Positions 37,569 to 46,528 of a DNA stretch of 64,000 bases are shown here, piece after piece; position 1 is the first letter of the stretch, and each line of letters opens with the position of its first letter. The notes beneath the pieces are model-generated. The model saw only the letters and a list, made by a program, of their open reading frames with translations, had not been told where the DNA came from and searched no databases. A program made the position numbers and the translations under genes. The stretch is from contig JAFTUD010000015.1 in assembly GCA_017466455.1 (NCBI GenBank), forward strand, positions 1-64,000, given 5' to 3'. The stretch is from Clostridia bacterium (GTDB taxonomy: Bacteria > Bacillota_A > Clostridia > Oscillospirales > CAG-272).

Positions 37569-37597
37569 AGTATACCATGCCATATTCCAAACTTCAA
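37569..37597 (-). promoter_or_regulatory. Promoter of the hydrolase-GH3-GH43 operon
   Basis: On the minus strand TTGAAG (37592-37597) and TATACT (37569-37574) have a 17-bp spacer. Confidence 0.75.
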
Positions 37598-37645
37598 TAT
37601 AAAAACAAAAAAATAATCCCGCAATAATACCTTTTTCTTATCCCC

Positions 37646-37674
37646 TTGACATCTTGCGCCGACTTATGTATAAT
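37646..37674 (+). promoter_or_regulatory. Promoter of the second ABC-F gene
   Basis: Perfect TTGACA (37646-37651) and perfect TATAAT (37669-37674) have a 17-bp spacer. Confidence 0.92.
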
Positions 37675-37707
37675 ATAAAGGAATAAAAACAGCAAAAGGA
37701 GGGAAAT

Positions 37708-39606
37708 ATGCTTTACCAAATCAAAAACGGAGCAGTAGAGCTCGGCGCAAGCACAATCCTAAAAAGGATTGATTTTGAAATCCGTGATACGGAGAAAATC
37801 GCCATAGTAGGAAGAAACGGTTGCGGTAAAACAACCCTTCTTAAGCTCATCTTAGGCGAGGTTGACTTAACTCGAAACGGCGAGGACACGCAGATTATAA
37901 AAAGCGCAAAACTCACCGTAGGTTGCCTTAACCAAGGCGCATTTAAAAGCCTTGATAAAACCGTAGATGAGGAAATTAGCGAGGTGTTCGCCCCCCTTAT
38001 CGCAAAGAAGAAAAGACTTGATAGCCTTCTTGAGCAAATGCAAAGCTCAAGTGACATAAAAATAATGGACGAATATACACGCCTTCAGGGCGAATTTGAA
38101 TCACAGGATGGCTATTTTTACGAAAAGGAGTATAATCTTCTGTTCCAAAAATTCGGCTTTTTGCCCGAGGATAAGAAAAGACCCTTAAGCACCTTTTCGG
38201 GCGGTCAGCTTACAAAGCTTGCATTTATAAAGCTACTTTTGGAGCGCCCCGATGTGCTTCTTCTCGATGAGCCTACAAACCATCTTGATATAACAACCCT
38301 TGAATGGCTTGAGGAATACCTTAAATCGTATAAAAAAGCGGTTGTAATCGTATCTCACGATAGAATGTTCCTTGATAAAATTGCCGATGTTGTGTATGAA
38401 ATAGAGCACGGAATAACAAAGCGATATGTAGGAAATTATTCCTCATTTGTCAAGCAAAAGGAGGAAAATTACGAGCGTGAGCTAAAGGCATATAAGGCGC
38501 AAAGGGCGGAAATCGCCCGTCTTGAGGCGCTTATTGAGCGCTTCCGTGATACGCCAACTAAGGTTGCCATGACCGACTCCAAAATGAAACAAATTGAGCA
38601 TATGGAGAAGCTCGAGGAGCCGAGGCGCTTTGATACAAGAGCCTTCAAGGCATCATTTACCCCAAATCGCGATACAGGTAAGGATGTTTTGACGGTAAAT
38701 AACCTGAAAATCGGATATGGTGAGCCACTTGCAACCGTATCCTTTAAGCAATATAAAAAGCAAAGAATAGGCATAATAGGCGGTAACGGTCTTGGTAAGT
38801 CAACCCTGCTCAAAACCCTCGTTGGAGCGCTCCCTAAGATAAGCGGAGATTTTTCCTTCGGTCATCAGGTTGATGTTGGATACTTTGATCAGCAAATGAT
38901 GCAAATCTCCTCAAATAAAACAGTCCTTGATGAGTTTTGGGATGAGTTTCCTAAGCTCAGTGAAACCGAGGCAAGGAGCGCACTTGGCGCATTCTTGTTC
39001 ACGGGTGATGATGTGTTTAAGCAAATCAGCATGCTCTCAGGCGGTGAGCGCGTGCGCCTTGCCCTTGTCAAAATCCTTCAAACAAAGCCTAATTTCCTAA
39101 TCCTTGATGAGCCAACCAACCATATGGATATGATAGGTAAGGAGGCTCTTGAAAATATGCTTCTTGCCTTTGACGGCACACTCCTGTTTGTTTCTCACGA
39201 TAGATACTTTGTGAAAAAGCTTGCCGAAAGCCTTATCGTATTTGACGGAAGCGAGGCAAAGCACCTGCCGTATACCTATGAGGAATATCTTGAAAAGCGC
39301 GATACATTACCCACCCAAATTCAAAAAGCGGTAAGGATAGAGCAGGAAGCGCCAAGTAAGGGTAAGGATGACTATAATCGCTCTAAGGAAAGGTCAAAGA
39401 ACGAAAGGCGTCTTGCCAAGGTAAGGGAGCTTATCGCAGAGGTTGAAAATAAAATTGATGAAAAAGCCAAGCAGAGCGCCCTTGATGAAAACCAAAGCAA
39501 CTATACACTCCTTTGCCAAATCTCAAACGAAATTGAAGAGCTTGAGGAAAAGCTCCTTGCTCTTATGGAGGAGTGCGAAACACTTGAAAAAATTCTGAAT
39601 TCCTAA
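37708..39606 (+). CDS. ABC-F ATPase with C-terminal coiled coil (YfmR/Uup/YdiF-like)
   Basis: Ribosome-acting ABC-F protein of 632 residues with two complete ATPase domains. Walker A is GRNGCGKTT in the first and GGNGLGKST in the second. Signatures are FSGGQLTK and LSGGERVR, and both Walker B motifs are LDEPTNH. The interdomain linker (about 240-310) is highly charged. The last 90 residues form a Lys/Glu-rich coiled coil as in Uup/YdiF types. Unlike the other ABC-F protein in this window, all catalytic residues are intact. It has its own strong promoter and terminator. The role is probably rescue of stalled translation; antibiotic protection cannot be excluded. Confidence 0.9.
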   Translation: MLYQIKNGAVELGASTILKRIDFEIRDTEKIAIVGRNGCGKTTLLKLILGEVDLTRNGEDTQIIKSAKLTVGCLNQGAFKSLDKTVDEEISEVFAPLIAKKKRLDSLLEQMQSSSDIKIMDEYTRLQGEFESQDGYFYEKEYNLLFQKFGFLPEDKKRPLSTFSGGQLTKLAFIKLLLERPDVLLLDEPTNHLDITTLEWLEEYLKSYKKAVVIVSHDRMFLDKIADVVYEIEHGITKRYVGNYSSFVKQKEENYERELKAYKAQRAEIARLEALIERFRDTPTKVAMTDSKMKQIEHMEKLEEPRRFDTRAFKASFTPNRDTGKDVLTVNNLKIGYGEPLATVSFKQYKKQRIGIIGGNGLGKSTLLKTLVGALPKISGDFSFGHQVDVGYFDQQMMQISSNKTVLDEFWDEFPKLSETEARSALGAFLFTGDDVFKQISMLSGGERVRLALVKILQTKPNFLILDEPTNHMDMIGKEALENMLLAFDGTLLFVSHDRYFVKKLAESLIVFDGSEAKHLPYTYEEYLEKRDTLPTQIQKAVRIEQEAPSKGKDDYNRSKERSKNERRLAKVRELIAEVENKIDEKAKQSALDENQSNYTLLCQISNEIEELEEKLLALMEECETLEKILNS

Positions 39607-39611
39607 AAACA

Positions 39612-39642
39612 AAAGGCTCGGAGCACAGCTCTGAGCTTTTTT
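39612..39642 (+). terminator. Terminator of the second ABC-F gene
   Basis: GCTCGGAGC and GCTCTGAGC pair around an ACA loop, flanked by AAAA and TTTTTT. Confidence 0.9.
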
Positions 39643-39705
39643 CGCATGGAGAAAATTAAGCGCACAAAAAGTACTCGTAATTTTAATAAAATTTCCTTTA
39701 TAATA

Positions 39706-39734
39706 TTGAAATGTGCTAACCTTTATGATATACT
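39706..39734 (+). promoter_or_regulatory. Promoter of the isomerase-oxidoreductase pair
   Basis: TTGAAA (39706-39711) and TATACT (39729-39734) have a 17-bp spacer. Confidence 0.75.
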
Positions 39735-39738
39735 AAGC

Positions 39739-39763
39739 TTAGCAATGATACTTGTATTGCTAA
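39739..39763. promoter_or_regulatory. Perfect 8-bp dyad just downstream of the -10 box
   Basis: TTAGCAAT (39739-39746) and ATTGCTAA (39756-39763) are exact inverted repeats 9 bp apart, centred near +11 relative to the expected transcription start. Position and symmetry suggest a repressor operator; no regulator gene is adjacent. Confidence 0.65.
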
Positions 39764-39785
39764 TATTTAAACAGAGGTACATAGA

Positions 39786-40607
39786 ATGAAACTTGGAACA
39801 ATGGTTCACCTTGGTGACAATGTGATTCAAAAAATCAAGGATGTTAAGAAAATGGGCTTTGAGTCCTTTCAGCTTTGTTGCTGGAATTTTGATTATTTCA
39901 CTCAGGAATGGGCAGATAAGGTAAAGGCTTGCACGGATGAGCAGGGGCTTGAAATCAGTGCTGTATGGTGCGGATGGGAAGGCGAGGCATGCTGGGACTT
40001 CACAAGAGGACCGATAACTCTTGGAATCGTTCCTGTGTATTTCAGAGAAAAGAGAATTGCTAACCTCAAAAAGGGCTCTGACTTCACAAAAATGCTCGGC
40101 GTTACCGATATGGCAACTCATATGGGCTTCATTCCCGAAAATCCAAATACAGATGATTACCGCGGAGTTGTTTCCGCTATTAGGGAGATTGCCGAGTATT
40201 GCAAGGCAAACGGACAATATCTCCTTTTTGAAACAGGACAGGAAACACCAATTACACTTAAAAGGACTATTGAAACAGTTGGCACAGGTAACCTTGGAAT
40301 AAACCTTGACCCTGCAAACCTTCTCTTGTACGGAAAGGCTAATCCGTGCGATGCCGTTGACATCTTCGGCGATTATGTAAGAGGCGTGCACGCAAAGGAC
40401 GGAGAATACCCAACTGACCCTCGTTGGCTCGGATGCGAAAAGCGTATCGGTGACGGCAGGGCGAATTTCTCGGTTCTTATTCCAAAGCTCATTAAGGAGC
40501 ACGGCTACGATGGCTCAATCACCATTGAGCGCGAGATTGACGGCGACAAGCAAATTGAAGATATACTGTATGCAAAAAAATTCTTGGAGGATATTATCAA
40601 TGGCTGA
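39786..40607 (+). CDS. Sugar phosphate isomerase/epimerase (xylose isomerase-like TIM barrel)
   Basis: Cytosolic TIM-barrel protein of 273 residues of the AP-endonuclease-2/xylose-isomerase-like superfamily. Metal-binding residues are expected in LFETGQE (Glu, near residue 155), NLDPANLL (Asp, near 178), VHAKDGE (His/Asp, near 205) and TIERE (Glu near 250). Members isomerise or epimerise keto sugars or inositol derivatives, often with a Gfo/Idh oxidoreductase, which is the next gene here. It overlaps that gene by 8 bases. The substrate is unknown. An operator-like dyad covers its transcription start. Confidence 0.85.
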   Translation: MKLGTMVHLGDNVIQKIKDVKKMGFESFQLCCWNFDYFTQEWADKVKACTDEQGLEISAVWCGWEGEACWDFTRGPITLGIVPVYFREKRIANLKKGSDFTKMLGVTDMATHMGFIPENPNTDDYRGVVSAIREIAEYCKANGQYLLFETGQETPITLKRTIETVGTGNLGINLDPANLLLYGKANPCDAVDIFGDYVRGVHAKDGEYPTDPRWLGCEKRIGDGRANFSVLIPKLIKEHGYDGSITIEREIDGDKQIEDILYAKKFLEDIING

Positions 40608-41574
40608 TATCAGAGTAGGACTTATCGGCATCGGCGGAATGGGCGGATGCCACTATGGAAATTACAAGGAAGTAAAGGGCGCGAAAATCGTTGCGGTTGC
40701 CGATGTTCGTGTGGATATGGCAAAGGAAAAGACTAAGGACGACGGCGTTAAGGTTTATGCCGATTATAAGGAAATGCTTGCAAATGAGGAGCTTGATATG
40801 GTTGACATTTGCACACCGAGCTTCCTTCACGCCGAAATGGCAATAGAGTGCCTTGAAAAGGGATATCATGTGCTTTGCGAAAAGCCTATGACACTTACAA
40901 GCGATGAGGCTAAAAGCGTTCTTGAGGCAAGCAAAAGGACTGATAAAAACTTTATGGCAGCCCATGTTGTAAGATTTATGACTCCTTATGTATATTTGAG
41001 AGAGATAATCAAAAGCGGTGAGCTCGGTAAGCTCATGCGCCTTGATATGAAGCGTATTTCATCAATCCCCGTATGGAGCTGGGAGGACTGGATGAGAGAT
41101 GAAAAGCGTAGTGGCGGAGTAATCACTGACCTTTCAATCCACGATATCGACTATGTTCAAAGCCTTCTTGGTATGCCTGATGAAATCTCAAGCTATCGCT
41201 ACGGTCTTAAAAACAATAACGACTTTGCACAAACCGAAATGCTCTACGGCGAAACACTCGTTAGCTGTGAGGGAACATGGTATAACGCGCCAATTCCGTT
41301 CCACGCAACCTACCTTGCAGTGTTTGAAAACGGATATGTGGAAAGCACCGATAAGATTTATAAGAACGGAAAGGCGGTTGAGCTTCAAAAGGAGCAGGCA
41401 AAGGAGCTTGACCTCGGCATAAATGTAGGCAACGATAACGGATACCTTAACGAAATCCAATATTTCGTTGATTGTATTCATAACGGAACAAAGCCAACGC
41501 TTGTAACCCCTGAAAGCTCGGCACAAACAATGGCACTCGTTGACGAAATTAAATCAAAGGCAAGAAAAATATAA
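40600..41574 (+). CDS. Gfo/Idh/MocA-family NAD(P)-dependent oxidoreductase
   Basis: Soluble dehydrogenase of 324 residues. The Rossmann motif GIGGMGGCHYG is at residue 9. The family motif CEKPMTL, with the catalytic Lys near residue 93, and the DLSIHDIDYVQSLLG segment with the catalytic His near 175, are present. I chose the ATG at 40600, preceded by GGAGG and overlapping the isomerase stop, over an upstream frame inside the isomerase gene. With the isomerase it probably oxidises and reshapes a sugar or inositol. No transporter or kinase is adjacent, so the substrate stays open. Confidence 0.88.
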   Translation: MADIRVGLIGIGGMGGCHYGNYKEVKGAKIVAVADVRVDMAKEKTKDDGVKVYADYKEMLANEELDMVDICTPSFLHAEMAIECLEKGYHVLCEKPMTLTSDEAKSVLEASKRTDKNFMAAHVVRFMTPYVYLREIIKSGELGKLMRLDMKRISSIPVWSWEDWMRDEKRSGGVITDLSIHDIDYVQSLLGMPDEISSYRYGLKNNNDFAQTEMLYGETLVSCEGTWYNAPIPFHATYLAVFENGYVESTDKIYKNGKAVELQKEQAKELDLGINVGNDNGYLNEIQYFVDCIHNGTKPTLVTPESSAQTMALVDEIKSKARKI

Positions 41575-41584
41575 ATAAATTCAA

Positions 41585-41609
41585 GGGGGTGCTTTAAAAG
41601 CACCCCTTT
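41585..41609 (+). terminator. Weak terminator or hairpin between oxidoreductase and SPFH gene
   Basis: GGGGGTGC and GCACCCC pair around TTTAAAA, but only TTTG follows, so termination may be partial. Confidence 0.55.
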
Positions 41610-41628
41610 GCGAAAACGGAGGAATATT

Positions 41629-42948
41629 ATGGGACTTATTAAAGCATTAGTAGGCGCAACGGGCGGAGTGCTCGGCGACCAATGGAAGGAATATTTTTAC
41701 TGTGACGCACTTGATGCCGATACCATAATGGTAAAGGGTCAGAAGCGCACAAACAAAAAGCGCTCATCAAATAAAAACGGTGAGGAAAATATCATCTCAA
41801 ACGGCTCAGCCATCGCAGTTGCCGACGGACAGTGCATGCTCATTGTAGAGCAGGGAAAGGTTGTTGAGGTTTGCGCCGAGGCAGGAGAATTTGTATGGGA
41901 TAACTCAACTGAGCCAAGCATCTTCGCAGGTAAGTTTGGAAAGGGCCTTATTGACTCCTTCAAGGCAATCGGCAGACGCTTTACCTTCGGTGGCGATACA
42001 GGAAAGGATCAAAGAGTTTACTACATAAATACAAAGGAGCTTATCGGAAATAAATATGGAACAGCAAGCCCTGTTCCGTTCCGTGTAGTTGATAAGAATA
42101 TCGGTCTTGACCTTGATATTTCAATCAGATGTAACGGTGAATATTCGTACAGAGTATGCAACCCAATCCTTTTCTACACAAATGTGTGCGGAAATGTAGA
42201 GGACCAATATACAAGATATAACCTTGATAGTCAGCTAAGGAGCGAGCTTTTGACTGCGCTTCAGCCCGCATTTGCAAAAATTTCCGCAATGGGTGTGCGT
42301 TATAGCGCGCTTCCGGGCTATACAAGCGAAATTGCCGACGCACTTAATGAGGAGCTATCAGGCAAGTGGAGAGATCTTAGAGGAATTGAAATCGCATCCT
42401 TCGGTATGAACACCGTAAACGCTTCTAAGGAAGACGAGGATATGATTAAGGAGCTTCAAAGAAGAGCAGTTATGCGTGACCCGTCAATGGCAGCCGCAAC
42501 ACTCGTTGGCGCTCAGGCTGATGCTATGAAGTCCGCCGCAGCAAACGAAAACGGAGCAATGATGGGCTTTATGGGACTTGGAATGGCTCAAAACGCGGGC
42601 GGAATGAACGCAAATTCACTTTATCAAATGGCGCAGGCTCAACAGCAACAGCCACAAAACGCACCGCAACAGCCAAGCGCTAATACATGGACCTGCTTCT
42701 GCGGACATCAAAATACAGGAAACTTCTGCATAGAATGTGGCGCTAAAAAGCCTGATCAAGTGGGCTGGAAATGCTCATGCGGAGCAGTAAATAAGGGTAA
42801 ATTCTGCCCCGAATGCGGAGCTAAAAAGCCACAAAATGAGCCACTTTATAAATGCGATAAGTGCGGATGGGAGCCGGCTGACCCCAAAAATCCACCGCGC
42901 TTCTGCCCCGAATGTGGCGATCCATTCAATGATGACGATATTAAATAA
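41629..42948 (+). CDS. SPFH-domain protein with C-terminal zinc ribbons (YdjI-like)
   Basis: Protein of 439 residues. Residues about 30-285 are an SPFH/virion-core-like domain, as in Bacillus subtilis YdjI (opening GLIKALVGATGGVLGDQWKE). A Gln-rich linker (about 330-350) leads to three zinc ribbons with CFCGHQN/CIECG, CSCGAVN/CPECG and CDKCGW/CPECG. SPFH proteins scaffold membrane microdomains; in B. subtilis YdjI links the phage-shock protein PspA to the membrane together with YdjG and YdjH. Here the two following genes look like YdjG and YdjH, but no PspA gene is present. The ATG at 41629 has a GGAGG site. Confidence 0.85.
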   Translation: MGLIKALVGATGGVLGDQWKEYFYCDALDADTIMVKGQKRTNKKRSSNKNGEENIISNGSAIAVADGQCMLIVEQGKVVEVCAEAGEFVWDNSTEPSIFAGKFGKGLIDSFKAIGRRFTFGGDTGKDQRVYYINTKELIGNKYGTASPVPFRVVDKNIGLDLDISIRCNGEYSYRVCNPILFYTNVCGNVEDQYTRYNLDSQLRSELLTALQPAFAKISAMGVRYSALPGYTSEIADALNEELSGKWRDLRGIEIASFGMNTVNASKEDEDMIKELQRRAVMRDPSMAAATLVGAQADAMKSAAANENGAMMGFMGLGMAQNAGGMNANSLYQMAQAQQQQPQNAPQQPSANTWTCFCGHQNTGNFCIECGAKKPDQVGWKCSCGAVNKGKFCPECGAKKPQNEPLYKCDKCGWEPADPKNPPRFCPECGDPFNDDDIK

Positions 42949-42963
42949 TAGAGAGAGTATACT

Positions 42964-44061
42964 ATGAGCGATACACTTGTAGAATATAAATGCCCGTGTT
43001 GCTCCGGACTGATTGCCTTTGATTCCGAGGCGCAAAATCTCGTGTGCCAGCATTGCCAAACGGAATTTACCGTTGAAGCAATTAAAATGCACCACGAGGC
43101 AGAGAATGAAAAGGGCAATGAAACCGAGCCTGAATGGGATGAATATAACGAAAACAGCGGAAATGGCGACTGGCGCGAAAATGAGGAGCTGAACCTCTAT
43201 CTATGTAGCTCGTGCGCGGGTGAAATCGTAGCCGATGAAACAACATCTGCCACCATGTGCCCGTATTGTGGCTCTCCCGTTATGCTTAAGGGAAGGCTAT
43301 CAGGCGCATATAGACCCGACTATGTTATCCCGTTTAGAATTAGCCGTGATGAGGCAAAGCAGGGCTTTGAGAAGTTTATGAAAAATAAGCTCCTGTTGCC
43401 AAACGACTTTAAAAAGGCGCATAAGGTTGATAAAATGGAGGGCGTGTATGTCCCATTTTGGCTTTACGACTGCAATACCTTTTCAAAAATAAAGTATAGA
43501 GCAACCCGTAAATCAGTATGGTCCGACAGCCGATATACATACACCAAAACCTCGCATTACCTCTTGTCAAGAGAGGGAAATCTCGCATTTGAGCGCGTTC
43601 CTGCCGATGGCTCAACTAAAATGAACGATACATATATGCAGGCAATAGAGCCGTTTGATTATTCTCAAATGGTAGATTTTGAAATGCCGTATCTCATTGG
43701 CTACTTGGCGGAAAAATACGATGTGGACGCAAAGACCGCATCGGCTACCGTAAACGAAAGAATAAAGGCAAGCACTCTTGCAAGATTTAACCAAACAACA
43801 GGCGGATACGCAACTGTTGTAAGAAGTAGCTATAACATTAAGCTCCTTGACAGAAGCACCTCATATGCGTTGCTTCCCGTGTGGACAATAAATACAAGGT
43901 ATAACGATAAAATTTATACCTTCGCAATGAACGGACAGACAGGAAAGTTCGTTGGTGAGCTTCCTATAAGCACAAAGAAATGCTTCAAATGGTTTGGTAT
44001 ATTCGCAGGGGCGAGCGCGCTCCTTGGCGCAGTTATATCAATCATTGCAAGCCTGCTATAA
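42964..44061 (+). CDS. TFIIB-type zinc-ribbon membrane protein (YdjG-like)
   Basis: Protein of 365 residues. Zinc ribbon 1 is CPCCSG with CQHC (residues 10-31) and ribbon 2 CSSCAG with CPYCGS (about 81-102). A YVPFWLYDC segment near 165 is typical of the YdjG family. One hydrophobic helix closes the C-terminus (about 345-364, SALLGAVISIIASLL), placing the bulk in the cytoplasm. It lies 15 bases after the SPFH gene and 12 before the TPM gene, in the same operon. It probably forms a membrane complex with its neighbours. Confidence 0.83.
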   Translation: MSDTLVEYKCPCCSGLIAFDSEAQNLVCQHCQTEFTVEAIKMHHEAENEKGNETEPEWDEYNENSGNGDWRENEELNLYLCSSCAGEIVADETTSATMCPYCGSPVMLKGRLSGAYRPDYVIPFRISRDEAKQGFEKFMKNKLLLPNDFKKAHKVDKMEGVYVPFWLYDCNTFSKIKYRATRKSVWSDSRYTYTKTSHYLLSREGNLAFERVPADGSTKMNDTYMQAIEPFDYSQMVDFEMPYLIGYLAEKYDVDAKTASATVNERIKASTLARFNQTTGGYATVVRSSYNIKLLDRSTSYALLPVWTINTRYNDKIYTFAMNGQTGKFVGELPISTKKCFKWFGIFAGASALLGAVISIIASLL

Positions 44062-44073
44062 GGAGGGGAATGT

Positions 44074-44856
44074 ATGCGTAAATCAATAAAAATACTCATT
44101 TTCACCCTTGTAGTAATTATGCTTGCATCAGCTCTTTGCATCGTCGCTAACGCATCAAGCTCACTAATAGTTGACCTTGACAATGTCTTTACAAGCCTCG
44201 AGGAAGCAAATCTTGGAAATAGGCTTACCGATGTGTCGTTTGAATATAATTGCGAAATCGCCATTGTTACCGTGCCAAGCTTTAACGGTAAAGAGCCTGA
44301 TGTGTATGCCGAGGGCTATTACGATAGACAAGGCTACGGATACGGAAGTGATAGAGCAGGCGCGCTTTTCATCTTTTCGGAGAGCGAAAGACAGTACGCC
44401 ATCGTTCTAAACGGTAAGGTAAACGATGCGTTTACTAATAGTAGATTTAATAAGCTTCTTGACTCCGTAGAGGATGAGCTGCGCGTAAACGACTTCTACG
44501 CAGGCGCATGCGCTTATATTGACATCGTTGAGGAGCGACTTGAAAATTACGAGTCAAATGGCGGTAAAAGAGGAATGGATACCGATAAATTAACCACAGG
44601 TATTATAATTTCCGTAATTATCGCAGTAATCGTTGGCGTCGTTGCGGTTCTCATAATGAGAAGTAAAATGAATAACGCAAAGCCACAAAAGGGCGCTGCA
44701 TATTACGAAAAGAAAAATTCATTCTTGCTTGATATAAACCACGATGCGTACCTGTATAGCACCGTTACAAAGCGCCCAAGACCCCAAAGCAATTCAAGTG
44801 GCAGTCGCGGTGGCAGAAGCGGTGGCTCACGCCGTAGCGGCGGTGGAAGATTTTAA
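44074..44856 (+). CDS. TPM-domain membrane protein (YdjH-like)
   Basis: Protein of 260 residues. A signal peptide or anchor (about 1-28) is followed by an extracytoplasmic TPM domain (about 29-155; VDLDNVFTSLEEANLGNRL). One transmembrane helix follows (about 172-196, Ile/Val-rich). The cytoplasmic tail ends in a run of Gly, Ser and Arg, a common ending in this family. The ribosome site is AAGGAGGGG. It completes the YdjI-YdjG-YdjH-like operon. TPM proteins act in membrane or photosystem maintenance; the bacterial role is thought to be envelope stress. Confidence 0.83.
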   Translation: MRKSIKILIFTLVVIMLASALCIVANASSSLIVDLDNVFTSLEEANLGNRLTDVSFEYNCEIAIVTVPSFNGKEPDVYAEGYYDRQGYGYGSDRAGALFIFSESERQYAIVLNGKVNDAFTNSRFNKLLDSVEDELRVNDFYAGACAYIDIVEERLENYESNGGKRGMDTDKLTTGIIISVIIAVIVGVVAVLIMRSKMNNAKPQKGAAYYEKKNSFLLDINHDAYLYSTVTKRPRPQSNSSGSRGGRSGGSRRSGGGRF

Positions 44857-44881
44857 TCTCATAAAATCAAAAATAAATAAC

Positions 44882-44919
44882 AAAAAACGAGAGAAGGATA
44901 AACCCATCTCTCGTTTTTA
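44882..44919. terminator. Bidirectional terminator between TPM and GH51 genes
   Basis: AAAAAACGAGAGA and TCTCTCGTTTTT flank a 12-nt loop, between convergent genes. Confidence 0.92.
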
Positions 44920-44925
44920 TTTTAA

Positions 44926-46395
44926 TTATTTCTTAAATACAAGCATATTCCACGAATGCTTTTTAAGCTTGATGCTATCGCCGATTTCACGCTTAGTGGG
45001 CGAAACCGCCTCGCTTGCAAGCGTGTTTACAGCATTCAAATCATCACAGTATAGCTCAGTATGCTCGGCAAGAGTATACCCCTCAAAGCCCTCAAGCTCA
45101 ATTGATAGCTCGATGTCCTCACTTAGTGAGCGATTAGTCGCAAAAACAATAACATCATCGCCATTTTCAATAACTGAGGTGTAAAGATAAGGCACATTCC
45201 AGCCTTCCTTTGACTTGTACGAGTCAACCTCAACGCTTGCCTTAAGCGTACTGCCGTTTCCGTAAAGCGAGGCATAATAGTAGGGATAATAAATAGTTTG
45301 TCGCCAAGCACCACCGCCATTTTCGGTCATAATCGGCGCAATAACATTTATAAGCTGTGCAAGACAGCCGATTTTTACCCTGTCACAGTGGTTTTGTAAG
45401 GAGGAAAGCATACAGCCAACGAGTAGCGCATCCTCAAAATTGAATTTTTCCTCAAGAAGATGCGGAGCAACAAGCCACCTTTCGGCAGTTTTTTCCTCAT
45501 CCTTGGTCCTGTACCATACATTCCACTCGTCAAAGGAAAGATTTACGACCCTGTCGCTACCCTTTTTAGCCTTTATTTCATCACAAATGTCGGCAGTTTT
45601 TTGGATAAAGCGATCCATGTCCTCGGCTCTTGCGAGGAAATCCTCAGTTCCGTTGTAATTTCCGTAATAGCAGTGTAGGGAAAGATAATCAACATAGTCA
45701 TATGTATGGTCAAGCACAGTCCTTTCCCACTCGCCGTATGTCGGCATATCCGAGCTTGAGCTGCCACACGCCACAAGCTCAATAGAAGGGTCAACCCACT
45801 TTAAAACCTTTGCCGTTTCAGTAGCAATTCTACCGTACTCATCAGCCGTCTTGTGACAAATCTGCCACCAACCGTCCATCTCGTTTCCAAGACACCAAAG
45901 CTTTATTCCAAATGGCTTTTCAAAGCCGTTAGCTCGGCGCAAATTAGCATAGTATGTGTCCGTTGTAGCGTTGCAATACTCAATGAGATTACGCGCCTCA
46001 TCAGGACCTCTTGTGCCAAGATTTACCGCCATCATAACCTCAGTGCCGGCACGCCTTGCCCACTCCTGAAATTCATCAATTCCAACCTCGTTTGTCTCAA
46101 CGGAAAGCCAAGCAAGCTCAAGCTTACGCGGACGCCTTGACCTGTCGCCAATTCCGTCCTCCCAGTTGTAGCCCGAAACGAAATTTCCACCGGGATAGCG
46201 CACAATAGGAACTCTTAGCTCCCTTGTCATCTCAATCGTATCAGTGCGAAAGCCCATGTCGTCAGCATTTTCGTGCGTAGGCTCATAAATACCGCCATAA
46301 ACCGCACGGCCAAGATGCTCAATAAACGAGCCGTAAATTCGTCTGTCAATCTCTCCGATTTGCTCGCCTCGGCGAGCCTTTATTTTTGCAATCAT
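44926..46395 (-). CDS. GH51 alpha-L-arabinofuranosidase
   Basis: Retaining glycosidase of 489 residues releasing arabinose from arabinoxylan or arabinan oligosaccharides. It has no signal peptide, as is usual for intracellular GH51. RYPGGNFVSGYNWEDGIG lies near residue 66, the acid/base Glu in LGNEMDG near 171, and the nucleophile Glu in FDEWNVWY near 290. A C-terminal beta-sandwich follows from about 375. I chose the ATG at 46395. Its promoter, leader hairpin and start codon are copied almost exactly in front of the GH106-like gene, so the two are probably co-regulated. Confidence 0.95.
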   Translation of the reverse strand: MIAKIKARRGEQIGEIDRRIYGSFIEHLGRAVYGGIYEPTHENADDMGFRTDTIEMTRELRVPIVRYPGGNFVSGYNWEDGIGDRSRRPRKLELAWLSVETNEVGIDEFQEWARRAGTEVMMAVNLGTRGPDEARNLIEYCNATTDTYYANLRRANGFEKPFGIKLWCLGNEMDGWWQICHKTADEYGRIATETAKVLKWVDPSIELVACGSSSSDMPTYGEWERTVLDHTYDYVDYLSLHCYYGNYNGTEDFLARAEDMDRFIQKTADICDEIKAKKGSDRVVNLSFDEWNVWYRTKDEEKTAERWLVAPHLLEEKFNFEDALLVGCMLSSLQNHCDRVKIGCLAQLINVIAPIMTENGGGAWRQTIYYPYYYASLYGNGSTLKASVEVDSYKSKEGWNVPYLYTSVIENGDDVIVFATNRSLSEDIELSIELEGFEGYTLAEHTELYCDDLNAVNTLASEAVSPTKREIGDSIKLKKHSWNMLVFKK

Positions 46396-46512
46396 AATCA
46401 ATCCGCCTGAATTTAAAAATTATCAATTAAAGCACGGCATGCGCTTTGACCGCCAAAGCATGCCAATGTTCGTTACCTTTATTCTAATATAATATATCAA
46501 AAAAGTCAATAA
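46391..46512 (-). promoter_or_regulatory. Duplicated promoter/leader, copy A (GH51)
   Basis: On the minus strand TTGACT and TAGAAT have a 17-bp spacer that contains TTTTGATATATT. A leader follows with a strong hairpin (GGCATGCTTTG / CAAAGCGCATGCC with a 5-nt loop and a 2-nt bulge), then the ribosome site and start codon. The 122 bp differ from copy B (48822-48943) at about five positions, without gaps. Confidence 0.88.
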
Positions 46513-46528
46513 GTAACTCGAATAACCG

